From Ensifer sp. IC4062 (GTDB lineage Bacteria; Pseudomonadota; Alphaproteobacteria; Rhizobiales; Rhizobiaceae), in assembly GCF_020193575.1 (NCBI RefSeq), contig NZ_JADYVD010000015.1, positions 62,001-126,000 on the forward strand: a stretch of DNA of 64,000 bases. Reading direction: 5' to 3'. The notes under the pieces were generated by a model. The model was not told the DNA's origin and ran no database searches. It saw only the letters and a list, made by a program, of their open reading frames with translations. Positions 31,852 to 40,958 of the stretch are shown one piece after another. The position numbers were made by a program, and so were the translations under genes. Within the stretch, counting starts at the first letter, position 1. Each line of letters begins with the position of its first letter.

Positions 31852-32463
31852 ATGCGCAGCAAAACAACGATAGAGCTGTTCCGATATTGGGACACATTGC
31901 GGGGGGAGCGGGACCTCCCCCGCCGCGACGAGATAGAACCTCAAGAAATCTGTGCGCTGCTGCCAAGCCTTTTCATCCTTGAACGGCAGCCAGGGGGCGA
32001 CATCCGTTTCCGGCTTGCCGGCACCCATGTCTGCGCTCTTTTCGGTCGAGAACTGCGTGGGCAGCCGTTTGGCGCGCTGTGGTCCGCCAGCGAAGCAGGC
32101 GAAGCGGCTCGGATCGCCGATCGGGTAATGACAGAACGCTCGCTCGCCGCGCTCTCTGCCTGTGGTCTGACGGCAGGCGGCGAACGGCTGGAGACCGAGC
32201 TCCTGCTGACGCCGCTCGCATCGCCGCAGGGAGACAGCGACCGCATCCTTGGTTCGCTGGCACCGCTGTCGCGACCTTCATGGCTGCATATGACGCCGAT
32301 TGAATGCCTTGTCGCCCGGGCCCTGCAAATTATAGCCAGCGGGCGCGGCGGTCATTCGGACATGGCTGGGGCTTCCTACGCAGTCGGTGCCAAACCGCAT
32401 CGTGAAGAAATCGGCCGCAAGGTCCAGCACCTGCGCATCTTCGAGGGCGGAAGGGAACGCTGA
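31852..32463 (+). CDS. PAS_5 domain protein
   Basis: 203 aa with the alphaproteobacterial PAS_5 layout: TIELFRYWDTLRGERDLPRRDEI opening, then ICALLPSLFILERQ and FRLAGTHVCALFGRELRGQPFGALW. It carries no output domain, DNA-binding motif or kinase. PAS_5 proteins are common in Rhizobiales and largely uncharacterised. It lies upstream of the PilZ gene on the same strand (87 nt), suggesting a shared cell-surface or c-di-GMP context. Confidence 0.86.
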   Translation: MRSKTTIELFRYWDTLRGERDLPRRDEIEPQEICALLPSLFILERQPGGDIRFRLAGTHVCALFGRELRGQPFGALWSASEAGEAARIADRVMTERSLAALSACGLTAGGERLETELLLTPLASPQGDSDRILGSLAPLSRPSWLHMTPIECLVARALQIIASGRGGHSDMAGASYAVGAKPHREEIGRKVQHLRIFEGGRER

Positions 32464-32556
32464 GCCGCGAGGGGGCAGGCAACGGCGGGCGAACCTTCTA
32501 TTAACCGAGACCGCCTATACTTTCACAGGCAAGGATACTTCGATCGCAGAGTGACC

Positions 32557-33165
32557 ATGTTCTCGTTTCAGCACGCACAAAACACCGGCCCGAAGCCGCA
32601 CCAGGAAAGTGCTTTTCAGCGTGTTTCGGTGAACCTCTCGGGGCGGCTGATGCTTGCCAATCGCGATGAATTTGATTGCACCGCAGTCGACATGTCACCA
32701 GGAGACGTGCTCTTTTCCTCGCCCGCCCGCCCGCGGGCCGGCGAGCGCATCGTCGCGTATATCGAACACGTAGGACGTCTCGAGGGGACCGTGTCGCGGC
32801 TCGCGGAGCACGCGTTCGTCATCCAGCTCAACGCGACCGAGCGAAAGCGCGAGAAGCTCGCGGCGCAGCTCACCTGGATCGCCAACAAGCATGAGCTCGG
32901 ACTGCCAGAGGACCGGCGCCATGACCGCCTCATTCCCCGTAAAACTCTGACGGAACTTACATTCGGCACGGGCGAAAAATACGCTTGTCGCATCATTGAT
33001 CTCTCCCTCTCCGGCGCCGCGATCGACATCGAAACTCGGCCCGCGCTCGGAACTCCCGTCAAGCTCGGCAACATGAAGGGCAGGATCGTCCGGCACTTCC
33101 AGGAAGGCGTGGCGGTCGAGTTCTCCGGCATTCAGTCTCGCGACGCACTGGCCGAATTCCTTTAA
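32557..33165 (+). CDS. PilZ domain protein (probable tandem PilZ)
   Basis: 202 aa from ATG 32557 (an in-frame GTG lies at 32551). The C-terminal half is a good PilZ domain: RRHDRLIPRK followed by CRIIDLSLSGAAID and GRIVRHFQEGVAVEF, the two c-di-GMP-binding motifs (RxxxR, DxSxxG). The N-terminal half (RVSVNLSGRLML ... CTAVDMSPGDVLF) has the same strand pattern but lacks the arginine motif, so it is a degenerate first PilZ unit. It is a soluble c-di-GMP effector of unknown target. Confidence 0.88.
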   Translation: MFSFQHAQNTGPKPHQESAFQRVSVNLSGRLMLANRDEFDCTAVDMSPGDVLFSSPARPRAGERIVAYIEHVGRLEGTVSRLAEHAFVIQLNATERKREKLAAQLTWIANKHELGLPEDRRHDRLIPRKTLTELTFGTGEKYACRIIDLSLSGAAIDIETRPALGTPVKLGNMKGRIVRHFQEGVAVEFSGIQSRDALAEFL

Positions 33166-33761
33166 GCCATCGGCGGTAAGCCCGCCCCTGGGCGCAGCAG
33201 AGAATATCTCTGATATTGCCCCGTATTTCACCCCGACCCCAGGTTCGCACCGCGGCGGGCGGCCAATAGTTTCTTCACGCCGAGGCGCATCATTGAAGCG
33301 TCGCGGGTATCCGAGACGAGCCATCGGTGAACGATGAGCCGGCGTGAGCACAGCGCCCCGGTATGACCGTCGAGCTCTTCTGAAATATTTTTCGGAAAAA
33401 TTTCCCGCGTCATGGCTCATTGAGCTTAGAGTTTGGCGTAAAACTCGGTTTTAACAGTCTCTATTCACGACCTCAGATTCCGCACTTCGCCCAGTCATTG
33501 ACACAACCACTCAGCCATGAGTTGGCCTTTTGCTCCAAATTACCGTTGCTTTTCAAAAGCGTAACAATTTGACGCCGCGCCTCTGGGCTCTCCGCACGGG
33601 GGAAACTCGTTAAAATTTGAATTAATGTTTATTCTTATTTGATCGGCCTTTTATTCTTATTTTCTGCGCATACTATTCTTATTTGTACTTGTTTTTACCT
33701 CGCTTCTTCGCCGCGAATAAAAAACTCTGTGCCATTGTCGAACCATAACGGGGAGACAACA
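33166..33761. other. 596-bp intergenic region upstream of the BTLCP gene
   Basis: No gene supported. The right half (about 33380-33740) is clearly AT-rich compared with the window. It contains the three phased TATTCTTATTT repeats and presumably the promoter of the transglutaminase-like protease. Nothing recognisable in the left half. Confidence 0.5.
33630..33684 (+). promoter_or_regulatory. three identical 11-bp direct repeats spaced 22 bp
   Basis: TATTCTTATTT occurs exactly at 33630-33640, 33652-33662 and 33674-33684, start-to-start distance 22 bp each (two helical turns). It lies 78 bp before the ATG of the BTLCP gene. This is the geometry of a cooperative binding site; the protein is unknown. 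Confidence 0.6.
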
Positions 33762-34370
33762 ATGCACAAAGCCATCACCAAGACGATTGCGGTTGCGGCC
33801 CTTTTCGTCGGTTTCCTGACCGAGGCAGCCCTCGCCCTTCCGGCGAACATCGCGGTGGGCGGCACGACCAATCCGCCGATCGGCCACTATGAGTTTTGCA
33901 AGCGCAATCCGTCAGAATGCACCCCCAATGGAACCGATGGCGGCCCGATGGTGCTAACCCGTGAGGGCTGGCAGAAAATTCTCGAGGTCAACTATGAGGT
34001 CAACCAGGCCGTGACCCCGATGACGGATATGGAAATCCATGGCGTCGAGGAAGAATGGTCCTATCCGGACACCGTCGGCGACTGCGAGGACTATGTCCTG
34101 CTCAAGCGCCGCAAGCTGATCGAGAGCGGCTTTTCTCCCGCCGATCTGCTGATCACCGTCGTGCTGCAGCCGAACGGGGACGGCCATGCGGTTCTGACCG
34201 TACGCACCGACCGCGGCGACTTCATCCTCGACAACATGCGCAGCAAGGTGCTTCGCTGGTCGGAGACCGAATACACCTTCCTGAAGCGGCAGTCCTCCGA
34301 AAATGCCGGACGCTGGGTGAAACTGCAGGACGGCCGCGCCGTAGCAGTCGGCAGCGTAAAGACGCAATAG
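33762..34370 (+). CDS. transglutaminase-like cysteine proteinase (BTLCP family), exported
   Basis: 202 aa from ATG 33762 (GGGGAG upstream). Signal peptide about residues 1-24 (IAVAALFVGFLTEAALA). The BTLCP papain-like triad is visible: Cys in VGDCEDYVLLKRR, His in GDGHAVLTVRTDRGDF, Asp in FILDNM. Bacterial transglutaminase-like cysteine proteinases of the LapG type cleave surface adhesins in the periplasm under c-di-GMP control; whether this one does is not shown, but a PilZ gene lies close by. The upstream region carries a phased repeat array. Confidence 0.9.
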   Translation: MHKAITKTIAVAALFVGFLTEAALALPANIAVGGTTNPPIGHYEFCKRNPSECTPNGTDGGPMVLTREGWQKILEVNYEVNQAVTPMTDMEIHGVEEEWSYPDTVGDCEDYVLLKRRKLIESGFSPADLLITVVLQPNGDGHAVLTVRTDRGDFILDNMRSKVLRWSETEYTFLKRQSSENAGRWVKLQDGRAVAVGSVKTQ

Positions 34371-34688
34371 AGGCGCCTTATCGAGGCACGAGCCACGACA
34401 TTTTATCGGGCTTAGGTCAAATTCCGCGTTCCCCGTGCCGACCAAGCCTCTACAGCGCCGCGCATCCAATCGAACGCGCAAAGGTGGCCGTTGCCGGTTC
34501 CGTTGTCGCCGGGATCGGCTTGTCTTTTTTCGAGAAAGCCGCCTAGCGGCCGTGACCCAAGGGGCATTTCACCGAAAATTAACCATCTTCGTCGACCGTC
34601 GAAGGCGACATCCCGACCGGATTACTTCTCCTTTTCCTCGAGGCGGGATGCAGCGCGCAACAACAGCCACCCCGACGGACGATCCTGC
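34371..34688. other. 318-bp intergenic region with a repeat fragment
   Basis: No gene seen. It holds a fragment of the dispersed repeat (34450-34489) and a CTTGTCTTTTTTCGAG stretch near 34518 that does not form a clear terminator. Confidence 0.4.
34450..34489 (+). repeat. dispersed repeat, fragment of first hairpin
   Basis: CTACAGCGCCGCGCATCCAA then CGAACGCGCAAAGGTGGCCG; the remaining half of the element is absent. Confidence 0.6.
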
Positions 34689-35420
34689 ATGAATGCGCCA
34701 TCCAGCGGTCCCGAACCGGAACTCTCGCCGCTCCTCTCACCACGCATCGTCTACAAGGTTACCGCGGTCGTCGTTCTGCTGGTGGCGCTGACCACAATCG
34801 TCTCGCTATCCGGACACCGATTTGGAGAAAGGCTCGCGCTTGCCGGGCACACCTCCAGTGAAGAGGTCTATGACATCTTCATCGGACAGGATCACTTGCG
34901 GCTGCCGGCCAACATCATCCGCTTCGAAAGCCAGCGCGGGACCAGCATCGCCGAGCGCGTCGACCTTTACCTGACCTGGCCAGCGCTTGAAGGCTACGGC
35001 GAGAATACCCGGAGCCTGTTCGACGATATCAACCGATCGGAAAATCTGATTTTTCTGCAACTCTCACAGAGCACGATGTCGCGAGACATGTCAGGACGAC
35101 TGGAGCCTATCTATCGCCACGTCCTGAGCAATGAGGCGCTGCCCGGTCCCGCCGGCTTGGTCCGGCACGACGCCAAGTCGAATACAAGCTATGCGGGCGA
35201 AGTATTCTTCACCGCGGACCGTGCCGGGCGACCGCCTTACGTACTGCGCTGCACGCTGCCAGCGGACGCCGAGGCGTCCACGAGCGCCGACTGCCAACGC
35301 GACGTGCACGTCGGCAAGGATCTCACCGTGCTCTACCGTTTTTCGAGCAAGCTGCTGCCGCAATGGCGAATGATCGACGATTCCGTGGAAACCTTTGTTC
35401 GCAGCCGGCTGGCGCCCTGA
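34689..35420 (+). CDS. membrane-anchored protein of unknown function
   Basis: 243 aa from ATG 34689. One transmembrane helix near residues 20-42 (VYKVTAVVVLLVALTTIVSLSG) places the remaining 200 residues in the periplasm. The soluble part (EEVYDIFIGQDHLRLPANIIRFE, LTVLYRFSSKLLPQWRMIDDSVETF) has conserved-looking aromatic and charged positions and two cysteines (VLRCTLPAD, SADCQRD) that could form a disulfide. From memory, similar proteins are widespread in Rhizobiales; function unknown. The frame is open upstream without conservation. Confidence 0.8.
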   Translation: MNAPSSGPEPELSPLLSPRIVYKVTAVVVLLVALTTIVSLSGHRFGERLALAGHTSSEEVYDIFIGQDHLRLPANIIRFESQRGTSIAERVDLYLTWPALEGYGENTRSLFDDINRSENLIFLQLSQSTMSRDMSGRLEPIYRHVLSNEALPGPAGLVRHDAKSNTSYAGEVFFTADRAGRPPYVLRCTLPADAEASTSADCQRDVHVGKDLTVLYRFSSKLLPQWRMIDDSVETFVRSRLAP

Positions 35421-35601
35421 TTTTGTCCAAGAGTCGTGATGCAGGCAAAGTGCCGACCCGCTTGGGTCGACCGGTGCCGTTCCCGAACAGGCGGCCCGCC
35501 CCGGGAAACCAATCATTCATCATAAACCGATTGGTAACGCTATCCAGATACTGTCGCAGGAACGATCGTTCCCGGCGACGCGTCCGGGCGGCATCCATGA
35601 C

Positions 35602-37092
35602 ATGAGAATAAAGAGCAGCCTAGTGTCTCAATCCGTTTTTTTTGATATCGCGAAACGCCCGATTGGGGCCTTTTCAAAAATCGCAGGACGGATTGTCCTC
35701 GCCGGGGCCATTGCCGTATTAGCCCTTTCCGCACCGGCAAAGGCCAATCCGAAATACGCCGGCATCGTCGTCGATGCGAAGACCGGCAAGGTGCTTTACG
35801 GCGAGGATGCGGACGAGTTGCGCTATCCGGCCTCTCTCACCAAGATGATGACGCTGTATCTGACGTTCGAAGCGCTGGAAGCCGGACGGATTAGCAAGTC
35901 CACCCCGGTTCCGTTCTCCAAGAACGCTTCGGCAGAACCTCCGTCCAAACTGGGTGTGCGAGCCGGCAAGTCGATCACCGTCGAGCAGGCGATCCTCTCG
36001 CTCGTGACGCGCTCTGCCAACGACGCCGCCACCGCACTGGGCGAACTCCTGGGCGGTTCCGAACAGCGGTTTGCCCGGATGATGACCAACAAGGCGCGCG
36101 CGCTCGGCATGACGCAAACCACCTACCGCAATGCCAACGGCTTGCCGAACCCGGACCAGAAGACGACGGCCCGTGACCAGGCGCGGCTCGGACTCGCGCT
36201 GCGGCAGCACTTTCCGCAATATTACGACTATTTCTCTACGCGGAGCTTCCGTTTCGGCAAGCAGACGATCGGTAACCATAACCGGCTGCTTGGTAATGTC
36301 CGCGGTGTCGACGGTATCAAGACCGGTTACACCCGCGCCTCGGGCTTCAATCTGGTGACCTCGGCACAGCTTGACGGTCGCAGCATTGTCGCCGTCGTGT
36401 TGGGCGGAACGTCCGGTGGTGCTCGCGACGCCCAGATGCGTAAGCTCGTCGCCAAGTACATGCCGGCCGCATCGCGCCGTGGCGGCGGCAACCTGATCGC
36501 GCAAGCGCCCACCGCCGAACCGCCCATCGACGCCGTCGCGCAGGCCGAAGTGAAGCCTGCGGCAGCGTCCGTCGCGGTCGCTTCCGCTGCGATGGATCTG
36601 CCCAACACCGGCCCGGTTCCGGATTTCCGCTACAGCGGCGAGAGCTCAAGCCGTATGGAAATGGCCTACGCGGCAACGCGGCCGGCGTCCGATAATCCGG
36701 TGCTTACGGGCAAGATCGCGCCGAACACACTTGAAGCCCAGAGCGCCAAGCTCGCCGCACGGCCCGCGGACGAGGATGTCGATACACAGATCACCAACTC
36801 GGTTGGCCCCAAGGCTGAGCCCCAGCCGGAAGAACAGGCCCAGCCACAGGGATGGGTCATCCAGATTGGCGCGACGCCCGACAAGGCGCAGGCGATGACG
36901 CTTCTCGGCAACGCCAAGGAGAAGGGCGGCAAGACGTTGCGCAATGCGACACCGTTTACCGTCGCCTTCTCAAACGGCGGTGGCCAAGTCTACCGCGCAC
37001 GTTTCGGCGGCTTCGACGATCAGGACAAGGCCGTCAATGCATGCAAGGTATTGAAGAAGAAGGGTTTCGCTTGCTGGGCGAGCCAGCAGTGA
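35602..37092 (+). CDS. D-alanyl-D-alanine carboxypeptidase with C-terminal SPOR domain
   Basis: 496 aa penicillin-binding protein of the DacA/PBP5 (S11) class. Signal anchor at about residues 25-45 (IVLAGAIAVLALSAPAKA). Active-site motifs in order: SxxK in YPASLTKMMT, SxN in VTRSANDAATALGE and KTG in DGIKTGYTRASGF. A long low-complexity linker (about 295-415) leads to a SPOR domain (GWVIQIGATPDKAQAMTLL ... YRARFGGFDDQDKAVNACKV), which binds denuded septal glycan and implies a role at division sites. ATG 35602. Confidence 0.95.
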   Translation: MRIKSSLVSQSVFFDIAKRPIGAFSKIAGRIVLAGAIAVLALSAPAKANPKYAGIVVDAKTGKVLYGEDADELRYPASLTKMMTLYLTFEALEAGRISKSTPVPFSKNASAEPPSKLGVRAGKSITVEQAILSLVTRSANDAATALGELLGGSEQRFARMMTNKARALGMTQTTYRNANGLPNPDQKTTARDQARLGLALRQHFPQYYDYFSTRSFRFGKQTIGNHNRLLGNVRGVDGIKTGYTRASGFNLVTSAQLDGRSIVAVVLGGTSGGARDAQMRKLVAKYMPAASRRGGGNLIAQAPTAEPPIDAVAQAEVKPAAASVAVASAAMDLPNTGPVPDFRYSGESSSRMEMAYAATRPASDNPVLTGKIAPNTLEAQSAKLAARPADEDVDTQITNSVGPKAEPQPEEQAQPQGWVIQIGATPDKAQAMTLLGNAKEKGGKTLRNATPFTVAFSNGGGQVYRARFGGFDDQDKAVNACKVLKKKGFACWASQQ

Positions 37093-37107
37093 CAAACACG
37101 ACTTTCT

Positions 37108-37136
37108 GACGGCCGGGTGCGTTTTGCCCGGCCGTC
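37108..37136 (+). terminator. terminator after the carboxypeptidase gene
   Basis: Perfect 10-bp stem GACGGCCGGG / CCCGGCCGTC with a 9-nt loop, followed by TTCCTCGG. GC-rich and strong as a hairpin, short T-run. Confidence 0.65.
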
Positions 37137-37170
37137 TTCCTCGGATTTGTACAGCGTAACGAGGTTGGTC

Positions 37171-37440
37171 ATGGCAGTGAACGAGAATGTTCCCGGTGTT
37201 ACCGTGATGCCGGGAAAGAAAACGAGATCCACGCGCATTGGTCTGCACCCCTTGCATGAGGCCGCCATGCGCATCGCCGATATCAGCTTGAACCGTTCGA
37301 AAGCGAAGACCCGCGATCTCGTCGGCATGCTTTTGACGCATGGCGCGCGCGCATGGCGCTCTACCCAGCCCCGTGCCGGCATCCACCTGCATGTGACCGC
37401 GCCCAGCCGTCGCTTCCCGCTGCGATTGCGCATCCAATGA
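37171..37440 (+). CDS. small basic hypothetical protein
   Basis: 89 aa from ATG 37171, with GAGG 7 nt upstream. Rich in Arg and Lys (pI clearly basic), with a helical middle (LHEAAMRIADISLNRSKAKTRDLVGMLLT) and a C-terminus of alternating basic and hydrophobic residues. No signal peptide or known domain. Coding status is supported by the ribosome binding site, the lack of antisense competitors with known function, and placement after a terminator. Function unknown. Confidence 0.55.
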   Translation: MAVNENVPGVTVMPGKKTRSTRIGLHPLHEAAMRIADISLNRSKAKTRDLVGMLLTHGARAWRSTQPRAGIHLHVTAPSRRFPLRLRIQ

Positions 37441-37504
37441 TTTGCGAGAATTGCCTGGGCTCGCTCCGCAATTCCAGACGACCGTTACACGTTCCTGGAA
37501 TTAC

Positions 37505-37942
37505 TTACAGAAGTCCGAGTTCCGCCAGTTCGCGCCGCAGTTCCAGTGGCATGTCCGCCTCGCCGGAGGAGAGCGAAGCGAGATCGCGCGGCGCCTCCTT
37601 GTCCTGCAGGTAGCGCCATCCCTGGAAAGCGCGGCGCGGCTGGATTTCGGTTTCAACCACTTCCGGTCCAAGGATGAGATTGCAGCGGCCGATGCCCTCG
37701 CTGTCGGTGAAGGTTTCGACACCAATCAAAGACTGCCGCGCCTGCACATGACCCTTGATGACCCAATAGAGTGAACCGCCGGCAAGAAGCTCGTCGGTAC
37801 GTTTTGGAACCATCCGGGTCGTATGGAACGAGTGCGCCTCTTGGCCGGCCGCAATCGCAGCCAGCGCCTTACGCGAAACCCACTCGCGCAAGTCCTCGAC
37901 CGATTCTGCGCCGACGCAGAGCTTTATGAGATGCAACGCCAT
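37505..37942 (-). CDS. DUF1489 family protein
   Basis: 145 aa, an alphaproteobacterial family. Signatures: LHLIKLCVGAESVEDLREW, THxTRMVPKR (here FHTTRMVPKRTDELL), GGSLYWVIKGHVQARQSL and FQGWRYLQDKEAPRDL. Function unknown; cytosolic. It is transcribed away from the L-serine dehydratase side and stands alone. Confidence 0.93.
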   Translation of the reverse strand: MALHLIKLCVGAESVEDLREWVSRKALAAIAAGQEAHSFHTTRMVPKRTDELLAGGSLYWVIKGHVQARQSLIGVETFTDSEGIGRCNLILGPEVVETEIQPRRAFQGWRYLQDKEAPRDLASLSSGEADMPLELRRELAELGLL

Positions 37943-38095
37943 CAGAAACCTTGAACACCCGTCCGCCGGCCGCGGTCAAGCGTGTTGAACCTCTTCGTCC
38001 ACAAGAGTGCCCTCAGCCGACCTCATAATCCTATGGCAGGATTAGGGCAGAAAACCGCGTGGATCGCGCCTAGGTGTCTCGCCGACGCGGAAGCG

Positions 38096-39496
38096 TCAGC
38101 ACTCGACGACGTTCACCGCGAGACCGCCAGTGGAGGTTTCCTTGTATTTCTCATTCATATCCACGCCCGTCTGCCGCATAGTCTCGATGCAGGCGTCGAG
38201 CGGCACGAAGTGGTTGCCATCGCCCTTAAGAGCCAGCGAGGCCGCGGTGACCGCCTTGACGGCACCAAGGGCGTTGCGCTCGATACACGGCACCTGCACG
38301 AGACCGGCGACAGGATCGCAGGTCATGCCAAGGTGGTGTTCGAGCGCGATCTCTGCGGCGTTCTCGATCTGCTCCGGCGTGCCTCCCATCACGGCGGCAA
38401 GGCCTGCAGCCGCCATCGCGGAGGCCGAGCCGACCTCGCCCTGACAGCCCACCTCCGCGCCGGAGATCGACGCATTGTGCTTGATGATCCCACCAACGGC
38501 TGCGGCCGTCAGCAGGTAGTCCCGGATGCCCTCCTGATCGGCATCATCGTGGAAATGAAGATAATAGCGAATGGTCGCCGGCACGACGCCGGCGGCGCCG
38601 TTCGTCGGTGACGTTACAACCCGTCCGCCGGCCGCATTCTCCTCGTTGACCGCCATCGCGTAGACGCTCAACCAGTCGTTTGCGAGCAGCGGGTTGGTCT
38701 TGTTTGATCGCCACTCCTCCTGAAGCTTGTCGTGGATCGAACGCGCGCGCCGGCGAACCTTCAGGCCGCCCGGCATGATGCCCTCCTGACTCAAGCCACG
38801 GTCGATACAGCTCTTCATCGCTTCCCAGATGCGGTCGAGGCCGGCGTCGAGCTCTTCCCTCGACATCGCGCATTCCTCGTTCGCCCGCTTCATCTGGGCA
38901 ATGGTGAGGCCCGAACGAGCAGCCATATCGAGCATTTGCTGCGCCGTCGCGAAAGGATAAGGCACCTTTACGCCCGCCGGCTTGTTCTTGGCCGCGCGCA
39001 TCGCCTCGAGCTCCGTGTCGGTCACGACGAAGCCGCCGCCGATCGAATAGTAGATCCGCTTCAGAAGCAGCCGTCCGTCGCGATCGAGGGCCGAGAAGGT
39101 CATGCCGTTGGCGTGGCCGGGCAAAGCCACTTTCTTGTCAAAGACGAGGTCTGTTTTCGGCTGGAACGCGTAGGGCGGATGTCCGGCGGGCGTAATTCGA
39201 CCCGTGCGCTCCACCTCATCGACGATTGCATCCATGCTGTCGGGATCGACGAGATCCGGACGCTCGCCCATCAGTCCGAGGATAACCGCACGACCCGAGC
39301 CATGGCCGATGCCCGTATGCGCGAGCGAACCGTGCAGACTGACCTTGATGGCGGCGACGCTCGCATGTGTCGGTCGCGGCCAGTCATCGGACAGGATGAG
39401 GTCGAGAAACCTGTTTGCCGCCGACATCGGCCCCATCGTGTGCGAACTCGACGGACCGATACCGATCTTGAAGACGTCAAAGACGGAAAGAAACAT
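38096..39496 (-). CDS. sdaA: L-serine ammonia-lyase (single-chain, 4Fe-4S)
   Basis: Deaminates L-serine to pyruvate; 466 aa from ATG 39496 ([20 protein letters not shown]). The beta-type N-terminal domain ([28 protein letters not shown]) is fused to the alpha-type catalytic domain ([58 protein letters not shown]), whose cysteines carry the Fe-S cluster in this family. It matches the type 1 single-chain enzyme. No linked regulator was seen. Confidence 0.96.
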   Translation of the reverse strand: MFLSVFDVFKIGIGPSSSHTMGPMSAANRFLDLILSDDWPRPTHASVAAIKVSLHGSLAHTGIGHGSGRAVILGLMGERPDLVDPDSMDAIVDEVERTGRITPAGHPPYAFQPKTDLVFDKKVALPGHANGMTFSALDRDGRLLLKRIYYSIGGGFVVTDTELEAMRAAKNKPAGVKVPYPFATAQQMLDMAARSGLTIAQMKRANEECAMSREELDAGLDRIWEAMKSCIDRGLSQEGIMPGGLKVRRRARSIHDKLQEEWRSNKTNPLLANDWLSVYAMAVNEENAAGGRVVTSPTNGAAGVVPATIRYYLHFHDDADQEGIRDYLLTAAAVGGIIKHNASISGAEVGCQGEVGSASAMAAAGLAAVMGGTPEQIENAAEIALEHHLGMTCDPVAGLVQVPCIERNALGAVKAVTAASLALKGDGNHFVPLDACIETMRQTGVDMNEKYKETSTGGLAVNVVEC

Positions 39497-39703
39497 AAAC
39501 TGCCTGCCCCGGAGCACGGAAACGTTGCAACGCCGACGTCCGCTTGGCTCCTCCTTGAGCGCGAGCGGCGTCGGCTTCTCTATAGATATAGGATTAAACC
39601 CTAAGCCATCCCATCCCCATCGATCAGGCGATCAACCGACATCGGATTTTGTTCGTGCGACATGATGCGAAAGCGAGTTGCGGAAACTCTCCGTCGAATC
39701 AAA

Positions 39704-39735
39704 ACGACGCGGTCCTTGGGAACCGCGCCGCCCTG
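39704..39735 (-). terminator. possible terminator after the small membrane protein
   Basis: Minus strand GCGGTTCC-CAA-GGACCGC, followed by GTCGTTTTG. It lies 17 nt downstream of the 33-aa ORF stop. Confidence 0.55.
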
Positions 39736-39751
39736 ATGGAGTGTTTCGATC

Positions 39752-39853
39752 TCAAAGGCCGCCGAAAAGATAGCCCAGGACCAGAACGCCTGCGAAACCG
39801 GCCACGGCGCGGACAGTCACGCCCCAGCACGACTTCTGTATTGTATTTTCCAT
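39752..39853 (-). CDS. 33-residue single-pass membrane protein
   Basis: Very short ORF: MENTIQKSCWGVTVRAVAGF followed by a hydrophobic stretch and the end LGYLFGGL. One predicted transmembrane helix. ATG 39853 has GGAG at the right distance (GGAGACATCATG), and a hairpin with T-run follows the stop. These three signals make a real gene plausible, although homology was not tested. Longer frames through the same codons start upstream without a ribosome binding site. Confidence 0.5.
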   Translation of the reverse strand: MENTIQKSCWGVTVRAVAGFAGVLVLGYLFGGL

Positions 39854-40042
39854 GATGTCTCCGAGTACCCAGAGGTCGGCGGGCATTGCATTCGATGCCC
39901 GCGCATGCGCCATGCATACTGAAGAACGTGCAGAGGCGCAACTTCGAAATGTGGCAAAATGGTGTCGAGGAGGCAGCCGGCCCCAAACAGCGCCGAAGAG
40001 CGCCGATCTTGCATTTTCAAACAGCCATGCCAAAACGCGTGC

Positions 40043-40747
40043 ATGACCTTCGAAGATTACATCGCACTCGGCATCTTCGTCCTGCTATGGGGCGGCTTCA
40101 ACTGGGTGACCGACGGCCGGCGCAATTTCAAGCGTGTCAGCCTGACCCGGCTGATGAACGAAAACCGCCGGCGATGGATTCGCAACTCGCTCAACCGCGA
40201 CCTGAAGATGATCGACACGCAGATCATCGCCGGATTGCAGGCCGGCACCGCCTTTTTTGCCTCGACCACAATCTTCGCGCTCGGCGGCTGCTTTGCGTTG
40301 CTCGGTGCGACCGACCAGGTGCAGATGATCTTCAACGACCTTCCACAGGTTTTCCGGGGCGGACGGGCCGGTTTCGAGCTGAAGGTCGGCGGCTTGACCT
40401 GCCTCTTCGGCTACTCCTTTTTCAAGTTCGGCTGGTCCTATCGCCTCTTCAATTATTGCTCGATCCTGATGGGCGGCATTCCGATGACGGCGGACATGAC
40501 GCGCGACCGGCAGTCCGCCGAGCAGGCCGCAGAGCGTGCGATCCGCATGAACATCTTGGCAGCCAAGCATTTCAATGCGGGACTGAGAGCGATCTTCCTG
40601 TCGATCGGCTATCTCGGCTGGTTCATCAGCCCCTATGTTTTCATCGTACTCACCAGCTTCGTTATCTTCGTGTTGATAAGGCGGCAATTCTTCTCCGAGG
40701 CGAGGGAGGCTCTCATTGAACACGGCCGCGAGGCTCTCAAGCACTAA
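40043..40747 (+). CDS. DUF599 domain membrane protein
   Basis: 234 aa from ATG 40043. Four or so hydrophobic segments: DYIALGIFVLLWGGFNW, the FFASTTIFALGGCFALLGA stretch, LTCLFGYSFFKFGWSYRLF and WFISPYVFIVLTSFVIFVLI. The conserved DUF599 phrase RRRWIRNSLNRDLKMIDTQI is present. Inner-membrane protein of unknown function. Its stop (40747) is followed at once by a complete copy of the dispersed repeat. Confidence 0.9.
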   Translation: MTFEDYIALGIFVLLWGGFNWVTDGRRNFKRVSLTRLMNENRRRWIRNSLNRDLKMIDTQIIAGLQAGTAFFASTTIFALGGCFALLGATDQVQMIFNDLPQVFRGGRAGFELKVGGLTCLFGYSFFKFGWSYRLFNYCSILMGGIPMTADMTRDRQSAEQAAERAIRMNILAAKHFNAGLRAIFLSIGYLGWFISPYVFIVLTSFVIFVLIRRQFFSEAREALIEHGREALKH

Positions 40748-40755
40748 GATCGGCG

Positions 40756-40858
40756 CTACAGGGCCGCGCTTGCAATCGGACGCGCAAAGGTCGCCGTAGC
40801 GCTTTGAATTGCTGCATGATTTTGTCCTTAAATCGATTCCGATTTAAGGAACCAGGCG
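40756..40858 (+). repeat. dispersed two-hairpin repeat, full copy
   Basis: Starts CTACAGGGCCGCGC, includes GGACGCGCAAAGGTCGCCG and GCGCTTTGAATTGCTGCATG, then the second hairpin with CTTAAATCG-ATT-CCGATTTAAG. It is one of the best preserved copies of the family. Confidence 0.8.
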
Positions 40859-40958
40859 GTAGGAAAACACGCGCTGCTCCTCATTCGAAGAACATCCGCA
40901 CGTGGTCGGCGTAAGCCAGACATGCGAACTTACCGCGAGAACAGGATGGCAAAAGCCG

